Shown here piece by piece: positions 8,569 to 16,367 of a DNA stretch of 64,000 nt. Under the pieces are notes generated by a model. The model saw only the letters and a program-made list of their open reading frames with translations. It was not told the DNA's origin and made no database searches. This DNA comes from CAYTBN01 sp964542165 (GTDB lineage: Bacteria > Myxococcota_A > UBA796 > UBA9615 > CAYRNR01). Within the stretch, counting starts at the first letter, position 1; the number at the start of each line of letters is the position of its first letter. The position numbers and the translations under genes are program-made. The DNA is taken from assembly GCA_964542165.1 (NCBI GenBank), contig CAZITQ010000003.1, positions 40,183-104,182 of the forward strand, read 5' to 3'.

Positions 8569-9881
8569 CGGGCTCCCCGGAGCTCGCGCACCTGGGCCAG
8601 CACCTGCTCGGCCAGGGTCTCGTGGTCGGGGTCGGAGGCTTCGTCGACGGCCGCGCCCGCCTGGAACACACCCACGGTGCGTGGGGTGACCGAGGGACCG
8701 GCGGCGACCGGGGCCCGTCGCTCCACCGGCGTGGCCGGAGTCCGCACGTCGTCCTCCGCGGCAGTTCGCTTGTTCAGGGCCATCGCCGCCGCACGCCGCA
8801 GGGCGTCGGGGAAGCGCAGCTCCTTGACCGTGGGCGTGTCGCCGTCGTCCACCGTGATGGGGTCGTCGTCCCCGGCGTCGTCCGCCGAGGACTCGTTGTC
8901 GAACCACGAGTCGTAGGTCCCCACGTCGATCTGGACGTCCGCGACCCCGCTGGCCAGCGCGACCTCCTCGGAGGCCTCGTCCTCCCGCGCCGGCTCCGGT
9001 AGCGCCGCCATGACATCGGTCTCCGCCTCGTCGTCCTCGGTCATGCCCGCCCCGTCGGGGATCACAGCGACCTCGGGCTCGTCCGGCAGCTCGGCCACAC
9101 CGGGCGCTCCCTGCGACAGCGTGGCCAGCCGCGCCATGCCCCCCGGCCAGCTGCCCACCACCAGGCGAAAGTCGTCCCCCTGGATCAGGTGGATCGCCTG
9201 CCCGTGGGACAGGCTGTGGGTGGCGACCACGTCCAGGTCGGGCGCCACGCGTGCAGCCCGGCTCGGGAGACGGGCGCGCTTGAGCCAGTGGGCCAGCTTG
9301 CCCTTCTTCATGCCGTAGACCGCGCCGCCCAGCATCACGGCCAGACACAGGTTGATGGCGATCCAGCGGCCCCAGGGAAAGCTCTGCTCGCCGGACTCGG
9401 CCTGGTCGAAGAGCAGGAGGGGCTCGGCGTCCGCGGTCCCCGGCGACGTCGACGCGCCCAGCAACGCCAGCGCCTCGTCCACGGCCTCGGGCCCCGGTGC
9501 GGCCGCCGCGGGCGCCTCGCTCGTCTCCGCCGACGCATCCTCGGCCTCGGCCGGCTCCTCGCTGGCGGCCTTCTCGGCTTCGGCCTTCTCCTTGGACGCC
9601 TCGCTGCGCCGGGATCGACGGGAGCGCTTGGATCGCTTGCCGTCCTCCTCTTCCCCGCGCGATTCCTTCTTCGCCTCGGCCTCGGCCTCGGCCTGGGTCG
9701 CCGCGGCCTCCTCGCCGGCGATGGGGCGATCGAACTCGGGATCGTCCAGGGCCTCGGGCACGTCGTCGGCGGCCGTGGACGCGAAGTAGGCCTCCCACGC
9801 CGCGTCGTCCTCGGCGTGGGCGCCCGGGCAGACCAGAAGCGCCGCGAGCAGGGAGCAGGGGAGCAGTACGCGCGTTCGCAT
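8565..9881 (-). CDS. fliO: FliO-like flagellar export accessory protein with long acidic periplasmic part
   Basis: Identity comes mainly from position (fliN-fliO-fliP). There is also a single central membrane helix (about residues 175-195, WIAINLCLAVMLGGAVYGM) followed by a small FliO-type cytoplasmic beta domain (VVATHSLSHGQAIHLIQGDDFRLVVGS, in pieces). FliO assists FliP assembly. At 438 residues it is three to four times the usual length. An N-terminal signal peptide leads into about 140 Ala/Glu/Ser-rich residues with a KRSKRSRRSRRS basic patch, and the C-terminus is an acidic low-complexity tail. ATG at 9881 has GAGGTG upstream; a GTG two codons earlier is also possible. Confidence 0.75.
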   Translation of the reverse strand: MRTRVLLPCSLLAALLVCPGAHAEDDAAWEAYFASTAADDVPEALDDPEFDRPIAGEEAAATQAEAEAEAKKESRGEEEDGKRSKRSRRSRRSEASKEKAEAEKAASEEPAEAEDASAETSEAPAAAAPGPEAVDEALALLGASTSPGTADAEPLLLFDQAESGEQSFPWGRWIAINLCLAVMLGGAVYGMKKGKLAHWLKRARLPSRAARVAPDLDVVATHSLSHGQAIHLIQGDDFRLVVGSWPGGMARLATLSQGAPGVAELPDEPEVAVIPDGAGMTEDDEAETDVMAALPEPAREDEASEEVALASGVADVQIDVGTYDSWFDNESSADDAGDDDPITVDDGDTPTVKELRFPDALRRAAAMALNKRTAAEDDVRTPATPVERRAPVAAGPSVTPRTVGVFQAGAAVDEASDPDHETLAEQVLAQVRELRGAR

Positions 9882-9888
9882 GGTCACC

Positions 9889-10194
9889 TCACGTCAACGA
9901 CTGCAGCCGGTCCGCCGCAGCCACGATGTCCAGGATCCGGATGGCCAGCTTGTCGTCGTCGACCAGGACCTCACCGCGGGCGATGACCCGGCCGCTGACC
10001 ACCAGCTCCACCGGATCGTCCACGTTGCGGTCCAGCTCGAGGATCGCGTTGGGCTCGAGTCGCAGGAGGTCGCGGATACGCATGCGCCGCTGGCCCAGCC
10101 TCACGGTCATCTCGACCGGGATGTCGAGGATGCGCTGCCAGCCGTCGCCGGCCGGTTCGACCTTCGGGGGCGCTTCAGCCGTCTTGTCATCCAT
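9889..10194 (-). CDS. fliN: Flagellar switch protein FliN
   Basis: This 101-residue protein consists of a short variable N-terminus and one SpoA domain (about 22-98; ILDIPVEMTVRLGQRRMRIRDLL, ILELDRNVDDPVELVVSG, RILDIV). That is the compact FliN architecture. It forms the C-ring rim with FliM. The ATG at 10194 lies inside the 3' end of fliM (8-nt overlap). It was preferred because upstream in-frame sequence is fliM read in another frame. Confidence 0.94.
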   Translation of the reverse strand: MDDKTAEAPPKVEPAGDGWQRILDIPVEMTVRLGQRRMRIRDLLRLEPNAILELDRNVDDPVELVVSGRVIARGEVLVDDDKLAIRILDIVAAADRLQSLT

Positions 10195-11122
10195 CGTCCT
10201 CTCCTTCCGCGGGCGGCGCGATCGCCACCGCCCAGCGCCCTTCGATGCTCCCGGGGATCCCGATCGCGTAGGGGGTGTCCCCGGCCTGCACCACCGCCCT
10301 CGGCGGCGCCGGCAGGGCCAGCTCGTCACCGGCCTCGAGGGCCAGGATCTGGTTGAGGGTGAAGGTGCCCGCCTTCACGGCGACCTCCACGTCGACCTCC
10401 AGCGAGCCCAGGGCCTCGCGCATCTCGGGATTGCCCCGTCGCTGCTGGCCCGGGCCCTTGTTCTCCACCCGGAGATCGCGCGCGATCCACCCGGGCATCC
10501 GGAACTCGATGCCGCCCAGGGGTTGGTCCACCAGCCCGATGCGGAATCGCGCGGCCATGGACGGAGGGGGCGCCGAGCCGCCGGGGAGCGCCGAAGGGTC
10601 TGCCGCCAGGGCCTGAACCTCGAAGACTCGCTCGGTCTCCCGCGGCCACGCCCGGGACAGGGCGCGCGCCAGCCCCTCGGCCGCGCGGCGCATCATCCGC
10701 AGGTCGATCTCGGTCAGCGTCCGGTTCGAGTCGGCCGCTCCGCTGGCGCTGACCGCCCCGCCGAGCATCCCCGACACCAACGCGTCCACCAGCGCCCGAT
10801 CCCACACGGAGAGCAGGGGGTCCTGGCCGCCGGAGCAGCCCAGCAGCGCCAGTCCGGCGGGTGGCGAGCCCAGCTGCCCGGCCCGGGGGACCAGCCCCGC
10901 GGAGGAGCAGCGCAGCGTGTCGGCCACGTGGATGACCATCCAGTTCTCGAGCCGCCGCGCCGCGTCCTCGAGCCACCGCTCCACGTCCCCCTGGACCGCG
11001 CCCAGGTCCACCTGTCGCGGCGGGTACAGCTGAGCCGGCCCCTCTTCCAGGTCCAGGGCGCCGTCGGCGACGAGCTCCAGCAGGCGGTCGACCTGCTCGC
11101 GGTTGAGAGAAGGCTCGGGCAT
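10187..11122 (-). CDS. fliM: Flagellar motor switch protein FliM
   Basis: The 311-residue protein has the N-terminal helix LNREQVDRLLELVADG, matching the CheY-P binding motif of FliM (LSQxEIDxLL type). A divergent middle domain (about 50-205) and a C-terminal SpoA domain (about 225-305; LGSLEVDVEVAVKAGTFTLNQILAL) follow. It is the C-ring component linking FliG to FliN and receiving the chemotaxis signal. The middle domain is less conserved than usual. It overlaps fliN by 8 nt and follows fliL after 3 nt. Confidence 0.9.
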   Translation of the reverse strand: MPEPSLNREQVDRLLELVADGALDLEEGPAQLYPPRQVDLGAVQGDVERWLEDAARRLENWMVIHVADTLRCSSAGLVPRAGQLGSPPAGLALLGCSGGQDPLLSVWDRALVDALVSGMLGGAVSASGAADSNRTLTEIDLRMMRRAAEGLARALSRAWPRETERVFEVQALAADPSALPGGSAPPPSMAARFRIGLVDQPLGGIEFRMPGWIARDLRVENKGPGQQRRGNPEMREALGSLEVDVEVAVKAGTFTLNQILALEAGDELALPAPPRAVVQAGDTPYAIGIPGSIEGRWAVAIAPPAEGEDDG

Positions 11123-11125
11123 CGG

Positions 11126-11626
11126 CTACTGCACCACGAACTCTGTGAAGTAGATGCGGGTGATCTCACCTTCGGTCAGCGACTGGTTCATGCGGCGCAG
11201 GAGTTCCTCCCGCAGCTGGGTCTTGCCCCGCACGCCCAGCAGCTCGCCGTAGGTGCGGTTGGACAGGATCGCGTTGACCATGTCCCGCAGCTGGGGCTTG
11301 CGCAGCTCGATCTCCTCGACGACCTCCTGCGAGCTGAGTTCGACCTCCATCTTGACCTTGACGTAGCGGATGTTGGCCGCGTCCATCAGGTTGACGATGA
11401 AGGGTTCGAACGAATAGGTGCCCACAGGCTCCGGGGGCAACTCCACGTCCGCCCCGTCGGCCCCCGCCACCGCCGCGGCCGGCTCGGCCTTGGACTGGTT
11501 GACGAACATGTAGCCCACGAAGCCGCCTACCCCCAGCGTCAGCAGCAGATTGCCGATGACCAGGATCGCCAGGAGCTTGGACGGGCCGCCGCTTGCGGCT
11601 TCCTCGTCATAGGATTCGGACTCCAT
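11126..11626 (-). CDS. fliL: Flagellar basal body-associated protein FliL
   Basis: This 166-residue inner-membrane protein has one transmembrane helix (about 18-42) and a periplasmic stomatin-like domain. The conserved segments are YSFEPFIVNLMDAANIRYVKVKMEVEL and LRKPQLRDMVNAILSNRTYGEL (in pieces), with a terminal ITRIYFTEFVVQ. FliL rings surround the stator units and enhance torque. AGAGGA lies six bases before the ATG. It follows motB directly, the usual place for fliL in sigma-54 flagellar operons. Confidence 0.95.
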   Translation of the reverse strand: MESESYDEEAASGGPSKLLAILVIGNLLLTLGVGGFVGYMFVNQSKAEPAAAVAGADGADVELPPEPVGTYSFEPFIVNLMDAANIRYVKVKMEVELSSQEVVEEIELRKPQLRDMVNAILSNRTYGELLGVRGKTQLREELLRRMNQSLTEGEITRIYFTEFVVQ

Positions 11627-11638
11627 CGCCGTTCCTCT

Positions 11639-12400
11639 CTATCGGGTCCCCGTGGACCACGACATGCTCTCGACCGCGTCGACCGCGTGCTCGCTGGACG
11701 TGGTCATCACGATCTCGACTCGACGGTTGCGCCGCCGGTTGGCGGCCGAGTTGTTGGGGACCAGGGGGCGGGTCTCGCCGTAGCTGATCGCCCGCAACCG
11801 ACCCGCTTCGATGTTCTTGGCCTTGCGCACGTACTCCAGGACCGAGATCGCCCGGCCCGCGCCCACCTCCCAGTTGAGTCGCGGATTGGACGAGCCCCGG
11901 TCGTCCGTGTGCCCGTGGAACTCCACCAGGCACTTGTTGTCCGCGATGACCAGGGAGAGGTCGTGGAGGAAGGGGAACGCGCCCGGAAGGATCTCGTCCG
12001 AGCCCTCGCCGAACAGCAGCCCCTCGTCCAGCACGATCCGCACGCTGTCCTTGGCGTGACCGATCTGGATGTGGTGGTCGCTGGAGTACTTGGCGAGCTC
12101 TTCGTCCACCGCGCGGTTGATGTTGGTGGGGGTGGCCTTCACGTCCGCGTGCAGGTCCCGCAACGCCACCAGCTCGGCACGGCCCTTGACCGTCTTGCCG
12201 CCGCCCTCCAGGACCCCCAACGCCCCCCGGAGGCTGCCCAGGGCGACCTTGATGCGCTCCTCCTGCATGGTCGACATGGCCACGAGCATGATGAAGAAGG
12301 TCAGCAGCAGGGTCATGAGGTCCGCGAAGGTGACCATCCACCCCGGGGCGCCATCCGGCTTCTCCGGAGGTTCGGGCTTCTTGCGGAGCAGCTCGGCCAC
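11639..12400 (-). CDS. motB: Stator protein MotB
   Basis: The 253-residue product has a short cytoplasmic N-terminus and one membrane helix with the ion-binding motif GWMVTFADLMTLLLTFFIML. The Asp at about residue 25 is the ion-carrying residue. A plug/linker and an OmpA-type peptidoglycan-binding domain (about 130-250) follow. The latter contains FHGHTDDRGSSNPRLNWEVG and ANRRRNRRVEI. The GTG start is separated from the motA stop by three bases. Whether H+ or Na+ is used cannot be told from the sequence alone. Confidence 0.95.
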   Translation of the reverse strand: MAELLRKKPEPPEKPDGAPGWMVTFADLMTLLLTFFIMLVAMSTMQEERIKVALGSLRGALGVLEGGGKTVKGRAELVALRDLHADVKATPTNINRAVDEELAKYSSDHHIQIGHAKDSVRIVLDEGLLFGEGSDEILPGAFPFLHDLSLVIADNKCLVEFHGHTDDRGSSNPRLNWEVGAGRAISVLEYVRKAKNIEAGRLRAISYGETRPLVPNNSAANRRRNRRVEIVMTTSSEHAVDAVESMSWSTGTR

Positions 12401-12403
12401 CGG

Positions 12404-13174
12404 CTAGGCCCCCTGCTCCTGCTCGGGACGGTCGTTGGGCCGCAGGACCGACGCCAGCTTCTCCCGCATCACGTGGGGATCGTCGCCGGCCAGCAGCGCC
12501 AGGAAACCCTGGATCAACATCTCCTTGCGGAAGACCTCTTCCTTGGAGCGGACCTTGAGCTTTCCCGAGATGGGGATGAACACCACGTTGGCCACCAGGG
12601 CGCCGTAGAACGTGGTCACGAGGGCGACCGCCATGGAGGGGCCGATGGTGGCCGGATCGTCCATGGTCTGCAGCATCTGGATCAGACCGATGATGGTCCC
12701 CAGCATGCCGAATGCAGGCGCGTACATACCGAGCTTCTCGAAGACCTCGGCGCCGAGCTGGTGCCGCTCGGTCGTGGCGTCGATCTCGGTGGTCAAGATG
12801 GACTGGATCACGTCCGCCTCACGGCCGTCGACCACCAGGGCCAGGCCCTTGCGGAAGAAGTCGTCTTCCAGCTCCTCCTCGGCCGACTGCAGGCTCAGCA
12901 GTCCCTCGCGGCGAGCCTTGCGGGCCAGCTGCTCGAACAGGACGATGATCTGGGAGTTGTCCGGGCTCTTGCCCAAGAAGGCCTTGCGCACCACGGCGAA
13001 GACCTTGAACACCACCCCGGCGGGGTAGGTGACCAGGACGGCCCCGACGGTGCCCCCCAGGACGATCATCGCCGACGGCACGTTGACGAAGATCGCCCCG
13101 CCTTCCCGTGTGAAGATCGCGAGGACGACCAGTCCGAAGCACGCCGCGATTCCAACTAGCGTGGTGAAGTCCAC
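12404..13174 (-). CDS. motA: Stator protein MotA
   Basis: The 256-residue protein has four membrane helices. Its signatures include PSAMIVLGGTVGAVLVTYP (about 32-50) and, in helices 3-4, MYAPAFGMLGTIIGLIQML with the conserved prolines of the MotA/PomA/ExbB channel. The start is the GTG at 13174 (V-D-F-T-T-L-V-G-I), six bases after GGAG. A longer in-frame ATG version would add 65 residues that cross the promoter and are unlike MotA. It is the first gene of the unit driven by the sigma-54 promoter at 13213-13228. Confidence 0.94.
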   Translation of the reverse strand: MDFTTLVGIAACFGLVVLAIFTREGGAIFVNVPSAMIVLGGTVGAVLVTYPAGVVFKVFAVVRKAFLGKSPDNSQIIVLFEQLARKARREGLLSLQSAEEELEDDFFRKGLALVVDGREADVIQSILTTEIDATTERHQLGAEVFEKLGMYAPAFGMLGTIIGLIQMLQTMDDPATIGPSMAVALVTTFYGALVANVVFIPISGKLKVRSKEEVFRKEMLIQGFLALLAGDDPHVMREKLASVLRPNDRPEQEQGA

Positions 13175-13212
13175 GTTCCACTCCGCTCCAGAGTTTGCTC
13201 GACCGTTATCCG

Positions 13213-13228
13213 AGCAACGAACGTGCCA
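13213..13228 (-). promoter_or_regulatory. Sigma-54 (-24/-12) promoter of the motA operon
   Basis: On the minus strand the sequence reads TGGCACG-TTCG-TTGCT, matching every defined position of the sigma-54 consensus TGGCACG-N4-TTGCW. The predicted start of transcription is near 13202, giving a leader of about 28 nt before the motA GTG. A sigma-54-dependent activator is encoded in the same locus (27977-29359). The exact match, orientation and spacing make this one of the most secure regulatory calls in the window. Confidence 0.9.
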
Positions 13229-13430
13229 GTTCCGAACGGGGGATCTCGGGACCGGAAGTGGGGGGGCGAACGCCCCGTAGGCGCGGGCCTCGCTCACCGG
13301 TTCGAGCGGGCCGGAATCGACGACAGTCGTGGGATCTCGGGGGGGGACCAGCGAGGTGGGCGTCCCCACGGCGGCCCTTCGGGGGGCGAGCCCAACGCGA
13401 CGACCGCAGGTGTCGAGAATTCCTCACTTC

Positions 13431-13466
13431 CCGTCAGCTGCTTGTCGACCGTCAATGCCTTGACGC
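13431..13466 (-). promoter_or_regulatory. Two adjacent copies of a palindromic site, putative enhancer for the motA sigma-54 promoter
   Basis: Two 18-bp inverted-repeat sites lie end to end: CCGTCAG-ctgc-TTGTCGA (13431-13448) and CCGTCAA-tgcc-TTGACGC (13449-13466). Their centres are one 18-bp period apart. They sit about 240-250 bp upstream of the predicted motA transcription start. The same motif and spacing recur upstream of flgB at 25596-25613. Upstream, paired palindromic sites are what an NtrC-family activator would be expected to bind. The motif itself is seen directly; the binding protein is inferred. Confidence 0.6.
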
Positions 13467-13517
13467 GCGACGGCGACGCTGGACGGAGGCTGGGTCCTGA
13501 CCGACGGCTCTCCCCGG

Positions 13518-14345
13518 CTAGGCCACCGCCGCCCGGGGGGACAGGGCCATCATCACGCCGGCGAAGGTCGCCGCCGGCGCGTCCACCGCCGAGGCGAGGC
13601 GGTGGTCGTTGACCCCGCCGGAGACCATCGACTCGGCCCGGGCGACCAGCGCCGGGATCCCCCGGCGCGGTGGACGGCCCGCGCTCGAACCCACCGACTC
13701 CCGCAACGCCTTGGGCAGGGCCCAGCAGCGGGCGAGCTCGCGCCCCAGGCGGGATGCCACGGGGTGGTCCAGGTAGGGTTCGACTCCGCTGACCTCCAGG
13801 GCCGCCGCCACCTCGGGCAGACGGACCAGCCGCGACAGGGAGTGCAATACCAGGGCCCGACCCACGTCGTGGATCAGCCCGGCCGCGTAGGCCTCCTCCG
13901 GCGGCAGACCGGCGGCCCGCGCCAGGCGCCGCGCCAGACCTGCGACACACACGCTGTGGGCCGCCAGCCGTTCCGCGGGCTCCTCGAAGGGAGCGGGCAG
14001 GGGCATCGACGACGCGACGGACGCCTGCAGGAGGGCGCTGCACGCACCCTGCCCCAGCCGCTCCACCGCGTCGGGCAGCTCGGTCACCGGTTGGCCGGTG
14101 GGCTGCATGATGTTGGCTGCGGCCAGCGCCTGGCCCGCGAGCACCGGATCGGCGGCGAGCATCGAGAGCTCGGTCGCGTCGCCGGCCAATCCGTCCCCGG
14201 GCACCAGCATCGCGCCGATGCTGGGTCCAAGGGGCGGGAGCAGTCGGGTGAACGACTGTCGGGCCACGCCTGCGAGCATCCGCAGGACGGGTTCGGAGAG
14301 GCTTCGCGTATCGCCGGCGGCCAGATCGACCAGGGTGACGTCCAT
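13518..14345 (-). CDS. HDOD/HD-domain regulatory protein in the flagellar locus
   Basis: This 275-residue soluble protein resembles HDOD-type signalling proteins. An N-terminal helical part (about 55-110, with LAADPVLAGQALAAANIMQP and AVERLGQGACSALLQ) is followed by an HD-like core with AYAAGLIHDVGRALVLHSL (about 155-175). The HD pair is retained, but no HD-GYP motif follows, so phosphodiesterase activity is unlikely. HDOD proteins are usually regulatory scaffolds. It is encoded in the same direction between flgE and motA, suggesting a role in flagellar control. The ATG has no strong ribosome binding site. The partner is unknown. Confidence 0.7.
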   Translation of the reverse strand: MDVTLVDLAAGDTRSLSEPVLRMLAGVARQSFTRLLPPLGPSIGAMLVPGDGLAGDATELSMLAADPVLAGQALAAANIMQPTGQPVTELPDAVERLGQGACSALLQASVASSMPLPAPFEEPAERLAAHSVCVAGLARRLARAAGLPPEEAYAAGLIHDVGRALVLHSLSRLVRLPEVAAALEVSGVEPYLDHPVASRLGRELARCWALPKALRESVGSSAGRPPRRGIPALVARAESMVSGGVNDHRLASAVDAPAATFAGVMMALSPRAAVA

Positions 14346-14462
14346 CAGTACCCCACTTCGACCCCAGTTGGAGTCAGAAGTGGTATCGGTCGAAGTCCAC
14401 AGCTCTTGCGCCTTTTTTTCTGCGGCGGCGCGTTGCGGGCCCGTCCCGGGCGGGCGGCGCCC

Positions 14463-14482
14463 GCGCGCGGTGGGCCGCGCGC
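14463..14482 (-). terminator. Strong GC hairpin downstream of flgE
   Basis: An 8-bp perfect stem (GCGCGCGG / CCGCGCGC) with a four-base loop starts about 20 nt after the flgE stop. No U-tract follows on the minus strand, so it may attenuate or stabilise the 3' end of the flgB-flgE message rather than act as a classical intrinsic terminator. Confidence 0.35.
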
Positions 14483-14501
14483 GAGCGCCCGGACGCCCTC
14501 G

Positions 14502-15806
14502 CTACATGATGTTCACGAGCTCCTGCAGCAGCTGGTCGGTCGTGCTCACAACCCGGGCCGCGGCCTGGTAGCCGCGCTGGGCGGTGATCATCGACACGAA
14601 CTCGCTCTCGATGTCGACGTTCGATCCCTCGAGGGCGTACTGGTAGATGGAACCGCGACTCCCGCTCTCGGCGGCGCCCACCAGCGGTTCGCCGCTGGTC
14701 GAGGTGGCCAGCCAGAGGTTGTCCCCGGCCCGGTTCAGCCCCTCGGTACTGGTGAAGGTCGCCAGAGCGACCTGGCCCAGCAGCTGGGTCTGGCCGTTGG
14801 AGTACACCCCGGTGACCTCGCCGTCGGTGCCGACCTGCCAGTCGATCAGGTCCCCGTAGCCCCAGCCGTCCTGGCTCAGGCCGGAGACGGACGAGCCGTC
14901 GCCGTTGGCGTCGAATGCGCTGATCTCGCCCTCGGAGTCCGCGTCGGCCCCGAAGTCGAAGGCGATGGTCTGGGCCTCGGCCCCCGTGAAGGTCACCGCG
15001 GTCTGGGAGTCGACGGTGGCCGTCTCCAGCTCGCCGCTGCCGTCGAAGTCCAGGGTGCCGGCCTCGAGCGACACGATGTCCCCCTCGGTCCCGCCGGTCT
15101 CCCCGGCATCCACGGTCACGTGGTACTCCCAGGTGTTGGCCGCGTCGTCCGACTTCTGGAAGTAGACGATGACGTCGTGCTCGCCGCCCTTGCTGTCGTA
15201 GACCGTCAGCGAGGTGGAGAAGTCGCACTGGGCGGCCGCCTCGGTGTGGGTCGCGGGGATGGTGCCGCCCCAGGGGTAGTCCTGCTCGCTGACCGGGTCG
15301 TCCCGATCCAGGTTCGCCGAGACGATCACGTTCTCGGTCGCGGACGGATCCAGGGCTGCCGGGCCGATGTTGATGTCGCCCAGGCTACTGCCCAGCTCCC
15401 CGGTGGAGTCGGCGGTGTAGCCCTGCAGGGCGTAGCCACCCAGGGTCGTCAGGTTGTTGTCGGCGTCCACCGAGAAGGAACCCGCGCGGGTGTAGAACTG
15501 TCCCTCGGACGACTTGACGATGAAGAAGCCCGAGCCGTCCACGGCGAAGTCCGCGGTCCGGCCGGTGGTGGAGATCGATCCCTGGGTGAAGGAGTTGCTG
15601 ACGCCTCCCAGGAAGGCGCCCAGCCCCAGCTGCGAGCTGCGGCTGGCGCCTGCCACGTCCTGGATGATCAGGTCCTGGAACTCGGCGCGGCTGCCCTTGA
15701 AGCCGATGGTGTTGAGGTTGGCCAGGTTGTCGCCGGACACCGCCAGCGAGGTGGAGTTGACACCCAGTCCCGTCACACCGGTATTGAGCGTACTGAACAG
15801 ACCCAT
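14502..15806 (-). CDS. flgE: Flagellar hook protein FlgE
   Basis: The 434-residue protein has the hook family ends: LNTGVTGLGVNSTSLAVSGDN and NLANLNTIGFK at the N-terminus, and EFVSMITAQRGYQAAARVVSTTD at the C-terminus. The D1 segment contains FAVDGSGFFIV and FYTRAGSF. The large acidic D2 insertion (about 145-340) includes STSLTVYDSKGGEHDV. One cysteine, C194, lies just before that motif. GGAGG is five bases before the ATG. A 189-base gap precedes it, with no recognisable sigma-54 site, so it is probably read from the flgB promoter. Confidence 0.95.
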   Translation of the reverse strand: MGLFSTLNTGVTGLGVNSTSLAVSGDNLANLNTIGFKGSRAEFQDLIIQDVAGASRSSQLGLGAFLGGVSNSFTQGSISTTGRTADFAVDGSGFFIVKSSEGQFYTRAGSFSVDADNNLTTLGGYALQGYTADSTGELGSSLGDINIGPAALDPSATENVIVSANLDRDDPVSEQDYPWGGTIPATHTEAAAQCDFSTSLTVYDSKGGEHDVIVYFQKSDDAANTWEYHVTVDAGETGGTEGDIVSLEAGTLDFDGSGELETATVDSQTAVTFTGAEAQTIAFDFGADADSEGEISAFDANGDGSSVSGLSQDGWGYGDLIDWQVGTDGEVTGVYSNGQTQLLGQVALATFTSTEGLNRAGDNLWLATSTSGEPLVGAAESGSRGSIYQYALEGSNVDIESEFVSMITAQRGYQAAARVVSTTDQLLQELVNIM

Positions 15807-15995
15807 GGGTTCCTCCGAACGGACCCCACGCAGGGCGCGCGGTCCTTCGTCTCAGGTGGCAGCGCTTCAGTCGGTCCGCGCCGCCTGGCCCTTCTGACGC
15901 CCCATGGCGTTCAGTCCGGACCGTGTTGTCTCGCCTTCGTCGGCTCCCCGCGAATCGCGCGGGGGACCCTTCCTAAGGAGGTCGAAATCCGACCT

Positions 15996-16367
15996 CTAGT
16001 CGTCCAACCCCAGCACGATGGTGGAGTCGATGTTGGTGTAGACGCGGTCACCGGCGCCCTTGTGTGCCGTGATCACCGTGCGATTCGGCACGCTGACCAC
16101 GAAGGCCACGCCGTCCATCAGGATCAGGGTCTCCTGGGAGCCCCGCTCCGATGCCTCGTCCACCGCCGTACTCAACCGATCCATCTCCTGGGGTTGCAGG
16201 TCCACGCCACGGCTCTCCAGCCGCCGCGCGGCATGCCCGCTGATCCGGAGCTTGTCGTCCAGCTCCCGGGCGAATTCGGCACCGTCGGGTGCCTTGCCCG
16301 ACCGACTCCCCTGGCGCACCGCGCCCGGGTTCACCGCCGGTTGGATCGCGCTGGCGCCGTACGCCAT
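15996..16367 (-). CDS. TIGR02530-type flagellar operon protein
   Basis: The 123-residue product matches the small uncharacterised flagellar family found between flgD and flgE in Firmicutes and deltaproteobacterial lineages. Its conserved core is DKLRISGHAARRLESRGVDL, DRLSTAVDEASERGSQETLILMD and VSVPNRTVITA, ending NIDSTIVLG. Its role is not established; a part in hook assembly or length control is suggested by location. The ATG at 16367 overlaps the flgD stop (TGATG) and has AGGAGA seven bases upstream. A GTG one codon earlier is less likely. Confidence 0.85.
   Translation of the reverse strand: MAYGASAIQPAVNPGAVRQGSRSGKAPDGAEFARELDDKLRISGHAARRLESRGVDLQPQEMDRLSTAVDEASERGSQETLILMDGVAFVVSVPNRTVITAHKGAGDRVYTNIDSTIVLGLDD

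Larger units (their letters stand above)
13175..13517. other. 343-bp intergenic regulatory region upstream of motA
   Basis: This is the longest non-coding stretch in the flagellar locus. It holds the exact sigma-54 promoter near motA and the paired palindromes near the HDOD gene end, described separately. The segment between them (about 13230-13430) contains G-runs but no reading frame, RNA-like structure or further recognised site. No terminator with a U-tract follows the HDOD gene, so read-through from flgE/HDOD is possible. Confidence 0.7.

Noticed and set aside
9497..13159. A 1220-codon plus-strand frame across fliO to motA
   Set aside because: Antisense shadow of high-GC codon bias; all conserved motifs are on the minus strand.
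14410..14420. T-run near 14412 as a terminator
   Set aside because: On the minus strand, the direction of the genes here, it is an A-run, and no plus-strand gene ends nearby.
15223..15230. FlgE Cys194 as a hook cross-linking (lysinoalanine) residue as in spirochaetes
   Set aside because: A single Cys near the STSLTVYDS motif is suggestive, but no matching lysine position could be established by eye.
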